This document shows, piece after piece, positions 44,762 through 54,255 of a DNA stretch of 54,423 nucleotides. The translations under genes and the position numbers were made by a program. The stretch's first letter is position 1. Each line of letters opens with the position of its first letter. Source of the stretch: Cytophagales bacterium (GTDB lineage Bacteria > Bacteroidota > Bacteroidia > Cytophagales > Cyclobacteriaceae); NCBI GenBank assembly GCA_020402945.1, contig JADBYQ010000012.1, positions 1 to 54,423 on the forward strand, given 5' to 3'. The notes under the pieces are model-generated. The model worked only from the letters and a program-made list of their open reading frames with translations. It ran no database searches and had not been told where the DNA came from.

Positions 44762-45982
44762 ATGAAAATTCTTCATATTAATACACATGACTCTGGTGGG
44801 GCTGAAATGGCAGCCTATCGATTACATCAAGCACTCTGTAAATATGGCCATCAATCGGAATTTCTTACGCTACATAATTCACATAAATTCAAAGATGCCA
44901 TAACATTCCAACCTAGGTGGCCTTCTTTTCTTGGCAAGAAATTGATCACCAGAATGACTGGTAACCTGAATGACAAACAGATCGCTCAAGCTTTGTCTAA
45001 TAACCCATTAATAGAAGTGTTTACATCCCCTGACACTATCTATAACATCTTTGACTTCACCAGCACAAGGAAAGTTGATATTATTCACCTTCATTGGATT
45101 GGTAATTTTATAGATTTTAAAACTTTCTTCAAGGGAAATTCAAAACCTTTGGTTTGGACATTTCATGACGAAAATCCTCTATTAGGTGGTTTTCACTATT
45201 CTGAAGATATTGCTTATGCTGATTCTAACTTAAGAATACTTGACGACCAATTGAAGGAGGTTAAGGAGACGGCTATAGCAAGCGGAAATAATAAGATTGG
45301 TGTGATCTGTCCTTCAAACTGGCTAAAAAAAAAAGCAGAAAAAAGCTTTATTAAAGATTTCAGCAGGATAGTTCACATACCCTATTGTTTAGATGTCGAG
45401 TCGTTCCCACTGGTCTTAAGAGACCAGGCAAGATCAAACTTCAATATCCCATCCGGAACTAAGGTCTTTACAATTGTCGCGAGCGATCTTCGCACGCACC
45501 GAAAGGGCTTTGATATTGTGCTTCAGTTGATACCGCATTTTAACTCTTATCCGGACATTAAATTTTTAATTGTAGGAGATTATCCGCAGAATTTAAGGAG
45601 TACTCAGCAAAACATTATTTTTTTAGGTAAAGTGAATAGCCTTGAAAAATTGCGAGATATATATGCGGCATCGGACGCTCTTCTATTAGCAAGTCGGCAA
45701 GATAATCTTCCAAATGTAATGCTAGAGTCCCTAATTATGGGCTGCCCTATTCTTGGTTTTAAAGTGGGCGGCATTGCAGATGTCATCGTGGATAATATTA
45801 ACGGACTACTGACAAGTGAAATTTCTGCGAATGGGTTGAGTCTTTTAATGAAAAAATTTCTTTCTTGTACGGACAGTTTTGACAGGACTAAAATCAGAGA
45901 ACAGGCGATAAAAAGATTTAATGCAAGGGATCTCGTGGGAGAGGTTACCTTGTTTTATCAAAGTATCATTCAAGGTCTTTAA
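44762..45982 (+). CDS. Glycosyltransferase family 4 protein
   Basis: A 406-aa GT-B enzyme. The N-terminus KILHINTHDSGGAEMAAYRLHQAL, the DIIHLHWIGNF segment, WTFHDENPLLGG and the donor motif ASRQDNLPNVMLESLIMGCPILGF are characteristic of a Bacteroidota GT4 subfamily. It ends two bases before the PKD-protein gene, suggesting co-transcription with it. It is the last glycosyltransferase of the cluster. Confidence 0.92.
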   Translation: MKILHINTHDSGGAEMAAYRLHQALCKYGHQSEFLTLHNSHKFKDAITFQPRWPSFLGKKLITRMTGNLNDKQIAQALSNNPLIEVFTSPDTIYNIFDFTSTRKVDIIHLHWIGNFIDFKTFFKGNSKPLVWTFHDENPLLGGFHYSEDIAYADSNLRILDDQLKEVKETAIASGNNKIGVICPSNWLKKKAEKSFIKDFSRIVHIPYCLDVESFPLVLRDQARSNFNIPSGTKVFTIVASDLRTHRKGFDIVLQLIPHFNSYPDIKFLIVGDYPQNLRSTQQNIIFLGKVNSLEKLRDIYAASDALLLASRQDNLPNVMLESLIMGCPILGFKVGGIADVIVDNINGLLTSEISANGLSLLMKKFLSCTDSFDRTKIREQAIKRFNARDLVGEVTLFYQSIIQGL

Positions 45983-45984
45983 CT

Positions 45985-48900
45985 ATGCGCGCATTATTGT
46001 CTTTTCTTTTATTTGGATTTTATTTTTTCGCTTCGGCTCAAGTAAATTCTGATTTCGCATTTTCACCGGGTCTCTGTATTTCAGAGAATGTTGTTTTTCA
46101 AAACACATCTACCGGAGCCACTACTTATTTGTGGGATTTTTGTCAGGATGGATTAACGCACGCAACAGGAGCGAATCTTGTGTCAAATCTGTCATTAGTT
46201 ACGCCCTCTATTGTCAGTCCAGAAGGGATAGATATCGCAAATGACAATGGTAATTGGTTTGGGTTCGTGTTAGGAAGGGATAATGGTATCCTCTACCGAA
46301 TTGAGTTTGGAACAAGCCTTTCAAATTTATCGCCAACAGTCACCATTTTGGGGAATATTGATAATAAATTCAGCGGCCCCACACAGATCGAAGTACTATT
46401 TGATAATGGGAATTGGTATGGTTTTGTAACAAACTTTTATAGTTCTAAAATTGTACGTGTTAACTTTGGGAGTAGTCTCGCAAATGGCTCGCCAACTGTA
46501 ACTGCGACTGATTTAGGTTTGTTTGGCACAGGTGCAGGCCCCAGGGGCTTGGATGTTGTTAAACGAGGTTCTGGATATTCGGCTATTGTTTCATACTGGG
46601 ACAATGCACTGATTCTTCTTGATTTTGATAATGGAGTAAATTCTTCTCCTTCTCTACGACATATCATTTCAAATGCTTCATCTTTCTTGAGTAGACCAAT
46701 TGGGGTTGCGCTGCAAGAAGATAATGGAAAATGGTATGCCATTGTTGCAAACTATTCCAACGGCAAGATTCTTCATCTAGATTTTGGAGCTAATCTATTT
46801 AGTGATCCCGTTTTTTCAACTATGACAACAACAGCTGGTTCAACTGACGTTGCGCTATTAAAAGACGGATTGAAGTATTATGGATTCATTGAAACGCCTG
46901 GTGGTTTGACGAGAATTGATTTTAATGAAGGTCTAGACTTGGATGGGACGGAAACGGTTAACAGTGCCGACAATTATGGTAATGCCTTGGTTGACTTGTT
47001 TGGATTATCGTTTGTTAAAGACGGAGCAGAATGGAGAGCTTTCAGCTTAAGCCAAACCAATGGTAAAGTGCATAAAATTGAATTTGCGGACATCTGTGGA
47101 GGTTCCGGAGCAAGTTTAAAAACATCCACCGCGTTTGCGCCACCAGATCTTTCCTATTCTAAGGCAGGAACCTACTATATCGAGATCAATGCGTATTCAT
47201 CAACAGGTTCCCTAAGTTCTGTCGGAAAATCGATCACAGTTAAGAATTTAATAGCACCAGCAATTGATTTTTCTACGGATAATGTCTGCCTATTGCAACA
47301 AAATAGTTTTACAACATCAATCGTAGGCCCTTCTATGATAACTAATTGGAGCTGGGATTTTGGTGATGGAAACACCTCAGTTAGTCCCACTCCGGCCAAT
47401 CAGTATACAAATACCGGCATTTACAGTGTTACTCTTGACGTCACCGCATCTAATACATGCTCTAATAGAGTAATAAAAGATGTTCAAATTTTCAACCCAC
47501 CATCGGCCTCTTTTGTTCTTCCCTCCGGCCTCATCTGCACCAACAACCAATTCACCTTTGCCAACAACACCATTGATAACTTTGATGGCAACCTTTCTTA
47601 CCAATGGTATGTTGACAACACACCATTCGCTACCACACGTGACTTCAGCTATGCTTTTTCAACCACTGGCAGCAAGGGGGTAAAACTTAAGACTTCTATC
47701 CCAGGCTGCTCATCGGAGCAAACTCAAACTCTAACCAACGTTTTGCCTGGTCCGGTGGTGGGCTTTACCATTACGGGTAAGTGCGAGAATGAAAACATAT
47801 TATTTGCAAATAACTCTTCAGGAAGTATTACCGGTTACTCATGGGATTTTGGCAATAGCCAAACCAGTACACTTTTAAATCCTACTCAGAACTACTCGAA
47901 GGGAAACTATACGGTCTCTTTACAAGCAACTGCTGCGAATGGTTGTGTCAGCAGCACTGCAAAAAATCTAGCCATCTACTCCACCCCCCAACCCGACTTT
48001 TCCATCGGCCTACCTCCTTTCTCGTGCGCGGGTTCGGCCTCTCAGTTTACTGACGCAACACCAGCGCCAACAGACAGCAATATTACTAACTGGACTTGGG
48101 GCTTTGGAGATGCTGCCAATGGAACATCTTCTGTAAAAAATCCATCTTACACCTATGCTACTGCAAACACATATAATGTTTCGCTTGCGGTGGCTACTAA
48201 CTTTGGCTGTACCAACTCTATTCAAAAGGCTGTAACTATCTCCACTTCGCCAGTCGCTGGCTTTACTAATCTACCAGCTTGTGTCAACCAGGCGACCCAG
48301 TTCACGGACGCTTCTTCGGGAAGTATAAAGTCGCGGCAATGGCAAATTCAAGGCAGTACGTTCATTGTGCCTAATCCACAATTTACCTACCCTTCCTCCG
48401 GCACATTCCCGGTTATTCTGACGGTAACGGGCAACAATAACTGCGTTAGTCAAGCGACCAAGAATATAGTTGTGCCAGTTGTGCCATCACTCGATTTTTC
48501 TGTCCAGGCACCTTGTGCAAATTCGTCCACGGTTTTTACCGAGCTGACCACATCAGCTGACCCCTCTGTTTCCAAAAACTGGTCATTTGGCAGCCAAGGC
48601 ACCGGAAGTGGCAGCCCTGCTCAATATGCTTTCTCAACTACCGGAACCTATGCTGTGCGATTAAATTCCACGCGCCAATCTGGTTGTGTTTATACGGTTT
48701 CAAAAAACGTGAACATAGTCTCACCACCCATTGCTGACTTCGAGCCTTCTATTGATGCGGGCGCTGCACCTCTGCCTGTTTCTTTTGCAAATACCTCTTC
48801 GGGAGCAAGTTCGTATCTATGGAAGTTTGGTGATCAGGGTAATTCAACGTCCGTTTTAGTATCACCAACCTTTGTCTTTAGTGAATTGGGAGCCTACAAC

Positions 48901-49542
48901 GTTGAACTCAGCGCTTCTAATTCAATTGGTTGTACAAACCGACTTAGTAAACCAATCAGCGTTGTTATTCCCACAGTGGACGCAGAGATGACTGATTTCT
49001 TTTTTGTGAAAGATCAAAAGACAGGCAGCCTTCAGCCAGTTGTCAAACTGTTGAACAAAAGCAACATCACACTGACGGATCCTACAATATTGCTGGATGT
49101 AGCTGGGGGTTCAAGTGTTTCCCAACAAATAACCGGAACACTCAAACCTAATCAGGAAATATCACAGATGTTGGACCTGAAACTGGTACCAAAAACAAAT
49201 CAATATGTATGTGCTGAGGTGGTTGTTGCCGGGGACTCAGAAACGTTTCTTAACCGAAAATGCTTGTCGCTTTCAGGCGAAGAAGTGCTCTTTTCCCCCT
49301 TTCCCAATCCGGCACGAGAACAGCTAAATATGGACTGGATTAGTATTGACGGCTCTGCAGTGACTTTTCAAGTTTTGACGAGCGGGGGCGCTGCCTCGTT
49401 CCAGCAAACCATTTCTTCCATAAATCCTGGATTGAACAGGCTTATCATCAACACATCTGCCTTGTCGCCAGGGATTTACTTTATCCGCTTTCGCGATGGC
49501 AAAACAGACCGAACATTCAGTTTCGCAGTGGCTGGAAACTAA
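45985..49542 (+). CDS. Secreted beta-propeller/PKD-repeat protein with type IX sorting domain
   Basis: A 1185-aa surface or secreted protein. The signal peptide (MRALLSFLLFGFYFFASAQ) is followed by a region of about 50-residue repeats (roughly 70-370) around a DNG-x-W-[FY]-GFV core, which looks like a beta-propeller. From about 375 to 1000 come some eight PKD-type domains, many with W-x-[FW]-G-[DS] and paired cysteines. The C-terminus (about 1105-1185; FPNPAREQL, LSPGIYFIRF) is a type A T9SS sorting domain. Export through SprA is therefore expected. Adhesion or a glycan-binding role is likely but unproven. Base composition shifts near 47480, within the PKD region. Confidence 0.88.
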   Translation: MRALLSFLLFGFYFFASAQVNSDFAFSPGLCISENVVFQNTSTGATTYLWDFCQDGLTHATGANLVSNLSLVTPSIVSPEGIDIANDNGNWFGFVLGRDNGILYRIEFGTSLSNLSPTVTILGNIDNKFSGPTQIEVLFDNGNWYGFVTNFYSSKIVRVNFGSSLANGSPTVTATDLGLFGTGAGPRGLDVVKRGSGYSAIVSYWDNALILLDFDNGVNSSPSLRHIISNASSFLSRPIGVALQEDNGKWYAIVANYSNGKILHLDFGANLFSDPVFSTMTTTAGSTDVALLKDGLKYYGFIETPGGLTRIDFNEGLDLDGTETVNSADNYGNALVDLFGLSFVKDGAEWRAFSLSQTNGKVHKIEFADICGGSGASLKTSTAFAPPDLSYSKAGTYYIEINAYSSTGSLSSVGKSITVKNLIAPAIDFSTDNVCLLQQNSFTTSIVGPSMITNWSWDFGDGNTSVSPTPANQYTNTGIYSVTLDVTASNTCSNRVIKDVQIFNPPSASFVLPSGLICTNNQFTFANNTIDNFDGNLSYQWYVDNTPFATTRDFSYAFSTTGSKGVKLKTSIPGCSSEQTQTLTNVLPGPVVGFTITGKCENENILFANNSSGSITGYSWDFGNSQTSTLLNPTQNYSKGNYTVSLQATAANGCVSSTAKNLAIYSTPQPDFSIGLPPFSCAGSASQFTDATPAPTDSNITNWTWGFGDAANGTSSVKNPSYTYATANTYNVSLAVATNFGCTNSIQKAVTISTSPVAGFTNLPACVNQATQFTDASSGSIKSRQWQIQGSTFIVPNPQFTYPSSGTFPVILTVTGNNNCVSQATKNIVVPVVPSLDFSVQAPCANSSTVFTELTTSADPSVSKNWSFGSQGTGSGSPAQYAFSTTGTYAVRLNSTRQSGCVYTVSKNVNIVSPPIADFEPSIDAGAAPLPVSFANTSSGASSYLWKFGDQGNSTSVLVSPTFVFSELGAYNVELSASNSIGCTNRLSKPISVVIPTVDAEMTDFFFVKDQKTGSLQPVVKLLNKSNITLTDPTILLDVAGGSSVSQQITGTLKPNQEISQMLDLKLVPKTNQYVCAEVVVAGDSETFLNRKCLSLSGEEVLFSPFPNPAREQLNMDWISIDGSAVTFQVLTSGGAASFQQTISSINPGLNRLIINTSALSPGIYFIRFRDGKTDRTFSFAVAGN

Positions 49543-49644
49543 ATTCTTGACCAAATAAATCAGTTGCTTTTCAAAATAAATTTATAGTTCCTACTGTAGT
49601 TCTTAGCAATTAATTAATAATATTTGCTTGTCGAAAAAATCAAG

Positions 49645-49710
49645 ATGAAATTGCGCGGCTCAATCATTCAAATGATTGGGTGTGACTTTAAAAAAGAAGT
49701 AAAAAAATGA
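49645..49710 (+). CDS. Possible 21-codon leader ORF before the Lrp-type gene
   Basis: ATG 49645 opens a 21-codon ORF whose TGA overlaps the start of the regulator gene as ATGA, the same coupling used elsewhere in the window. The encoded peptide ends in a basic KKEVKK stretch. It spans the palindrome at 49661-49678. It may be chance; there is no homology to judge by. Confidence 0.25.
   Translation: MKLRGSIIQMIGCDFKKEVKK
49661..49678. promoter_or_regulatory. Palindrome upstream of the Lrp/AsnC regulator gene
   Basis: CAATCATT and AATGATTG form a perfect 8-base inverted repeat with a 2-base spacer, 28 bases before the regulator's ATG. Lrp/AsnC proteins often bind dyads near their own promoters, so this is a candidate autoregulatory site. 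Confidence 0.5.
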
Positions 49711-50174
49711 AAGTAAAGCTAGATTCCACTGATCGGAAAATTGTTGAAATTTTGCAGGGTAACTCCAATATAACCAATGCGCAATTAGCTCAGGACATTG
49801 GGCTTTCTCCAGCCCCCACGCTCGAACGAGTTAAGAAATTGGAGAACACAGGCGTTATCAAAAGTTACCACGCGCTAGTTGATATGGCTAGTATTGGATT
49901 GGGGGTATGCACGTTTGTGACGGCTTCATTGAAGGGCCACAACAAAGACAATATCAATCGATTCATCAAAGAAATAAAAGAAATCCCTGAGGTGATAGAA
50001 TGTCACCATGTAACAGGGCAATATGATTTTATTTTGAAGGTAGTAGCGTCTGATATTCCGGCCTATCAAAATTTGATGTTGGAGAAGCTCTCAAATATTG
50101 AAGTGGTAGACAGTCTGCAATCCACAATCATCTTGTCAACTTTTAAAGACAGCAAATCAGTTCCATTACCATGA
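49707..50174 (+). CDS. Lrp/AsnC family transcriptional regulator
   Basis: A 155-aa regulator. The N-terminal winged helix-turn-helix (LDSTDRKIVEILQGNSNITNAQLAQDIGLSPAPTLERVKKLENTGVI) binds DNA, and the C-terminal RAM domain (about 65-150) includes VIECHHVTGQYDFILKVV, where amino-acid ligands bind at a dimer interface. The stop overlaps the phosphoribosyltransferase start as ATGA. Its targets and ligand are unknown. A palindrome upstream is a possible own-gene operator. Confidence 0.93.
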   Translation: MKVKLDSTDRKIVEILQGNSNITNAQLAQDIGLSPAPTLERVKKLENTGVIKSYHALVDMASIGLGVCTFVTASLKGHNKDNINRFIKEIKEIPEVIECHHVTGQYDFILKVVASDIPAYQNLMLEKLSNIEVVDSLQSTIILSTFKDSKSVPLP

Positions 50175-50683
50175 GCGCAGAGGTGGCAGAAAAATCGCTA
50201 GTCCTGAATGATCAGCAGATCAATCAGAAGATAAAGCGAATGGCTTACGAGATTTACGAGAACAATTTCAAAGAAAAGTCTATTGTGATGGCAGGAATTG
50301 AAGGGCAAGGCTATTCGCTGGCGAACATATTGGGTAAAGAGCTAGCTGCCATTTCCTCCATAGAAATGATCATTGCGAAAGTTTCGTTGGATAAGTTTTC
50401 GCTCCTGCAATCGGAAGTGAAGATTGACAAAACGGAAAAGGAATTTAGAAAGAAGTGCATTCTTTTGGTAGATGACGTATTGAATACAGGCCGAACGTTG
50501 GCCTATGCTATGAAGCCATTTTTTGAAGTTGGCGTAAAAAAGATTGAAGTGGCGGTGTTAGTCAACCGAAGCCACACGTTGTTTCCAATTATGCCTACTT
50601 ATGCCGGCTACGAACTTTCTACAACCTTAAAAGATCATGTAGAAGTTGTGTTGGGTAAAAAATCATCCGTCTATTTACATTAA
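50171..50683 (+). CDS. Phosphoribosyltransferase-domain protein (PyrR-like)
   Basis: A 170-aa type I PRTase-fold protein. The PRPP-binding loop is CILLVDDVLNTGRTLAYAM (residues about 97-115). Early parts include VMAGIEGQGYSLANIL. It could be a purine/pyrimidine salvage enzyme or a PyrR-type regulator; the sequence alone does not decide. ATG 50171 overlaps the regulator stop, so the two products are made together, possibly linking amino-acid sensing to nucleotide metabolism. Confidence 0.87.
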   Translation: MSAEVAEKSLVLNDQQINQKIKRMAYEIYENNFKEKSIVMAGIEGQGYSLANILGKELAAISSIEMIIAKVSLDKFSLLQSEVKIDKTEKEFRKKCILLVDDVLNTGRTLAYAMKPFFEVGVKKIEVAVLVNRSHTLFPIMPTYAGYELSTTLKDHVEVVLGKKSSVYLH

Positions 50684-50749
50684 TTAGGCACCTAAGATTT
50701 ACAAATAGCCATTAAATCTTGAACCGTACATCTTAAATCTGAAATAAAC

Positions 50750-51571
50750 GTGTCGATACATAAGAAAACAGAATTGAAGAAGGTCACTACTCACCAGCTT
50801 CAGGAAATGAAAAAGCGGGGCGAGAAGATTGCGATGCTCACGGCCTATGATTACAGCATGGCAAAGATTATAGACGCAGCCGGCATAGATATCATCTTGG
50901 TGGGAGACTCTGCATCGAATGTGATGGCGGGAAATGACACCACACTACCAATTACACTTGACCAAATGATTTACCATGCTTCTTCGGTGGTAAAAGCGGT
51001 GAAGCGATCGTTGGTGGTGGTAGATATTCCGTTTGGATATTATCAGGGCAGTTCTGGTGAAGCACTTCGTTCTTCCATTCGTATTATGAAAGAATCGGGT
51101 GGACATGCGGTAAAAATTGAGGGAGGCAGCGAAGTAAAAGATTCTGTGTTGCGGATTTTGAGCGCAGGTGTTCCTGTCATGGGTCATTTGGGATTGACAC
51201 CACAGTCGATTTATAAGTTTGGCACCTATTCGGTGCGTGCCAAAGAAGAAACAGAAGCAAATAAGTTGATAGAAGACGCGCTTCTCTTGCAAGAGTGTGG
51301 ATGCTTTGGTTTGGTGCTTGAAAAAATCCCGGCCGAGTTAGCCAAAAAAGTTGCGAGTCAATTAGATATACCCGTCATAGGTATTGGAGCGGGTCCCGAT
51401 GTAGATGGCCAAGTGTTAGTGATGCAGGATATGTTGGGTATTACGACAGAGTTTAAGCCGCGATTTTTAAGAAGGTATGCTGATTTAAATTCGGTGATTA
51501 CCAAGGCTGTTAATCAGTATGTTTCAGATGTGAAGGCGAACGAGTTTCCAAATCAGGATGAGAAGTATTGA
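50750..51571 (+). CDS. panB: 3-methyl-2-oxobutanoate hydroxymethyltransferase
   Basis: A 273-aa enzyme that makes ketopantoate from alpha-ketoisovalerate with methylenetetrahydrofolate, the first step to pantothenate and coenzyme A. Motifs: [32 protein letters not shown] (magnesium-binding Asp), [28 protein letters not shown] and [22 protein letters not shown]. The start is GTG 50750. It is followed by the ORF6N gene, whose TTG option overlaps its stop. Full length. Confidence 0.96.
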   Translation: MSIHKKTELKKVTTHQLQEMKKRGEKIAMLTAYDYSMAKIIDAAGIDIILVGDSASNVMAGNDTTLPITLDQMIYHASSVVKAVKRSLVVVDIPFGYYQGSSGEALRSSIRIMKESGGHAVKIEGGSEVKDSVLRILSAGVPVMGHLGLTPQSIYKFGTYSVRAKEETEANKLIEDALLLQECGCFGLVLEKIPAELAKKVASQLDIPVIGIGAGPDVDGQVLVMQDMLGITTEFKPRFLRRYADLNSVITKAVNQYVSDVKANEFPNQDEKY

Positions 51572-51585
51572 AAAGTCCAGCGGTC

Positions 51586-52122
51586 ATGAGTAAAGTGGAT
51601 ACCCTTTTGATTTCCAATCAAGTAGTGATGAATAAGATCTACTTAATCAGAAATGTAAAAGTGATGTTGGATCGAGATCTTGCAGTGCTGTACGGGATAA
51701 AATCAATTAGATTGCGAGAGCAAGTAAAGCGTAATCTGGTACGCTTTCCATCAAATTTCATGTTTCAGCTTACTGAAAAAGAGGTTGAGAATATGGTATC
51801 GCAAAATGCGATACCATCAATTAAACATTTAGGCGGCTACTTGCCATATGCATTTACAGAACATGGGGTATTGATGCTTGCCAATGTAGTCAAGAGTGAG
51901 CAAGCCATTACTATGAGCATTCGGATCATAGAAATTTTTGTTAAACTCCGAGAAACCTTGTTGGCTCACAAAGACATCTTACTGAAATTAGAACAATTGG
52001 AAAGAAAGGCGGTTCATCAGGACGAAGAAATAAAACTCATATTTAAATACTTAAAAGAGTTGCTAAAGGAACCAACAAAACCGATGAGAAGGATTGGTTT
52101 TAAACAACGAAAAAGTAAATAG
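51586..52122 (+). CDS. ORF6N domain-containing protein
   Basis: A 178-aa protein with the phage-type ORF6N domain in its N-terminal 110 residues: YLIRNVKVMLDRDLAVLYG, LREQVKRNLVRFPSNFMFQLT and YLPYAFTEHGVLML. A C-terminal helical or coiled-coil part follows, with a basic end. ORF6N proteins are thought to be DNA-binding regulators of phage or mobile-element origin. ATG 51586 is chosen; TTG 51568 would overlap panB by four bases and add six residues. A perfect 11-base inverted repeat lies within the coding sequence. Its link to panB is probably only positional. Confidence 0.84.
   Translation: MSKVDTLLISNQVVMNKIYLIRNVKVMLDRDLAVLYGIKSIRLREQVKRNLVRFPSNFMFQLTEKEVENMVSQNAIPSIKHLGGYLPYAFTEHGVLMLANVVKSEQAITMSIRIIEIFVKLRETLLAHKDILLKLEQLERKAVHQDEEIKLIFKYLKELLKEPTKPMRRIGFKQRKSK
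51793..51817. repeat. Perfect inverted repeat inside the ORF6N coding sequence
   Basis: ATGGTATCGCA (51793-51803) and TGCGATACCAT (51807-51817) are exact reverse complements with a 3-base spacer. In frame it encodes MVSQNAIPS of the ORF6N domain. It can form a stable hairpin or a dyad protein-binding site. Confidence 0.85.
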
Positions 52123-52136
52123 ATTTTAGTAGGAAG

Positions 52137-52697
52137 CTAGTCACAGGTGCCAGCAACTTGGTTATCTTCCTCCGCCCCAAACCACACAACACCATACTCA
52201 CCATCCAATCCGATCCCAATCGCTTTCCAATTCATGTCCTTCCAAATCCCGGAGTTGACAATCACGGCATTATGCCCGGAGCTTCCTTGCCATCCTGTTA
52301 AAGCCTCTTTTGCATTGGCTCCGGCCGAACTCCAGTAGGCAATTTCAAACCCACTGCGTTCATAGCCTGCAATCTCTTTGGGTTTGTTCCACATACAAGC
52401 AGCTTGAGCATGGTCATCGGTGTAACAGCAAGGTGACCAGTCTCCCTTTTCTGACCAACTATGGTAGTTGCATTTGCCGGTGTCCTTATAGTTTTTCATT
52501 AAATCCCGAACGTGCGCTTGCGCAACTTGCGTCAGTTTGGCAGAAAGCGGTATGGACGGAAGTTTCTTGGTTTTGCGATAGGCCATCGTCAGATCGTAGA
52601 GCTTCTTTTCTTCGCCAGATAGGCAAGTTTGACTGGAGAGGTCACTTGCTCCCAGGCACAACAAAAGACTGAAAAACATAGTGAGGAATACTTTCAT
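52137..52697 (-). CDS. Secreted CAP-domain (SCP/PR-1 family) protein
   Basis: A 186-aa protein with a signal peptide (MKVFLTMFFSLLLCLGASDLSSQ) and a CAP domain. Candidate CAP cavity residues are a His in CNYHSW, a Glu in GFEIAYW and a His in SSGHNAVIVNSG. Several cysteines (CNYH, CCYTDD, ACMW, GTCD) suggest disulfides. Prokaryotic CAP proteins have varied, mostly unknown roles outside the cell. ATG 52697 fits the signal peptide; an ORF continues upstream to 52859 but would run into the icd start. Convergent with the ORF6N gene. Confidence 0.86.
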   Translation of the reverse strand: MKVFLTMFFSLLLCLGASDLSSQTCLSGEEKKLYDLTMAYRKTKKLPSIPLSAKLTQVAQAHVRDLMKNYKDTGKCNYHSWSEKGDWSPCCYTDDHAQAACMWNKPKEIAGYERSGFEIAYWSSAGANAKEALTGWQGSSGHNAVIVNSGIWKDMNWKAIGIGLDGEYGVVWFGAEEDNQVAGTCD

Positions 52698-52830
52698 ACA
52701 GGGTTTTATTGATGGTTGAACACAAATAATCTCAATAAGTGAGCATAATTTTTTAATTTTCGAATCCAAATCTGACCCTTCAGCTTTGTGATTGTCAATA
52801 TAACTTGTTTTAGCCCCAAAAATTATTTTT

Positions 52831-54057
52831 ATGAGCGACCAAAAAATTACCATCACCAACGGAAAATTAAACGTACCCGATAACCCGACCTTACCCTTTA
52901 TCGAGGGCGATGGTACGGGTATAGATATATGGCCTGCAGCAAAACATGTTTTTGACTCGGCCGTAGAAAAAGCCTACAAAGGCAAAAGAAAGATCAATTG
53001 GAAAGAGGTGTTGGCAGGAGAGAAGGCATTTAATCAAACAGGCAACTGGATGCCGGAGGAAACCCTTACCATTTTTCGTGAATACCTGGTAGGCATAAAA
53101 GGCCCTTTGACAACCCCAGTGGGCGGAGGCATTCGCTCCTTAAATGTTGCCCTCCGACAAGAATTGGATTTGTACGCTTGCGTGCGTCCCGTGCGTTGGT
53201 TTAAAGGAGTTCCCTCTCCCGTAAAGGAGCCACAAAAAACGGACATGGTAATCTTCCGCGAGAATACAGAGGACATTTACGCAGGAATTGAGTTTCAGCA
53301 AGGCAGCGAAGACAACAAAAAATTCATGACCTTCTTTAAGGATAATTTTTCAAAACAATACAAGAAGATTCGCTTTCCTGATACCTCAGGCATTGGCATC
53401 AAGCCAGTGTCCAAAGAAGGTACCGAGCGGTTGGTACGTTCCGCCATTCAGTATGCAATTGCCCAAAAGAAACCAAACCTCACGTTGGTGCACAAAGGCA
53501 ACATCATGAAATTCACGGAGGGTGGTTTCCGCGATTGGGGATATGCACTTGCGAAAAACGAATTTGGAGCGGTAGAAATTGATGGTGGCCCTTGGATGGA
53601 GGTCACTACCGGTGGCCACAAATTGATCATTAAGGATTCCATTGCAGACGCATTTTTGCAACAAATTTTATTGCGCCCCGATGAGTACTCCGTGGTTGCC
53701 ACATTGAACCTAAATGGTGATTATATTTCCGATGCACTGGCGGCTATCGTGGGTGGTATTGGCATCGCGCCTGGTGGTAATGTAAATTACCTGAGTGGGC
53801 ATGCTATTTTCGAAGCTACGCATGGCACTGCGCCAAAGTATGCAGGCCAAGATAAAGTGAATCCAGGATCGATAATTCTTTCTGGTGTGATGATGTTTGA
53901 GTACATGGGTTGGCAGGAAGTAGCAGATATGATTGTGAAAGGCTTGGACGGTGCTATAGCTTCCAAACGAGTTACGTACGATTTCCACCGCCAAATGGAA
54001 GGTGCCACTTTATTGAAGTGCTCTGAGTTTGGGCAAGAGGTAGTGAAGCATATGTAA
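52831..54057 (+). CDS. icd: NADP-dependent isocitrate dehydrogenase
   Basis: A 408-aa TCA-cycle enzyme that oxidises isocitrate to 2-oxoglutarate with [34 protein letters not shown] holds the substrate-binding serine that AceK phosphorylates in enteric bacteria, plus the arginines for isocitrate. [12 protein letters not shown], the metal-binding [17 protein letters not shown] and [18 protein letters not shown], with the Lys-Tyr that selects NADP, are all present. Full length. Divergent from the CAP gene, with about 130 bases between them, and followed by a strong terminator. Confidence 0.96.
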   Translation: MSDQKITITNGKLNVPDNPTLPFIEGDGTGIDIWPAAKHVFDSAVEKAYKGKRKINWKEVLAGEKAFNQTGNWMPEETLTIFREYLVGIKGPLTTPVGGGIRSLNVALRQELDLYACVRPVRWFKGVPSPVKEPQKTDMVIFRENTEDIYAGIEFQQGSEDNKKFMTFFKDNFSKQYKKIRFPDTSGIGIKPVSKEGTERLVRSAIQYAIAQKKPNLTLVHKGNIMKFTEGGFRDWGYALAKNEFGAVEIDGGPWMEVTTGGHKLIIKDSIADAFLQQILLRPDEYSVVATLNLNGDYISDALAAIVGGIGIAPGGNVNYLSGHAIFEATHGTAPKYAGQDKVNPGSIILSGVMMFEYMGWQEVADMIVKGLDGAIASKRVTYDFHRQMEGATLLKCSEFGQEVVKHM

Positions 54058-54075
54058 GAAAAGCTTTCAGAAGGC

Positions 54076-54115
54076 AAAAGCCCTGCTATTCTTTACGGTA
54101 ACAGGGCTTTTTTTT
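54076..54115 (+). terminator. Intrinsic terminator after icd
   Basis: AAAAGCCCTG (54076-54085) and CAGGGCTTTT (54102-54111) form a perfect 10-base stem, followed by more T residues to 54115. It begins 19 bases after the icd stop. This is the clearest intrinsic terminator in the window. Confidence 0.92.
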
Positions 54116-54255
54116 ACGGCTGCTTTGAGAAGCCAGTAGTTTAAACGGCCACAGACCTTTGATACTTCGGTTAGACGGATAAAAACACAAGTCGCGCAAT
54201 AAACCAGTGTACTTCTACCGGGCCACCTGTCTTCCTCGCTGGGTCACCCGAGAGT

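Noticed and set aside
49543-49640. A -7 promoter box near TAATATTTGC before the Lrp-type gene
   Set aside because: The spacing within the box does not fit TAnnTTTGC.
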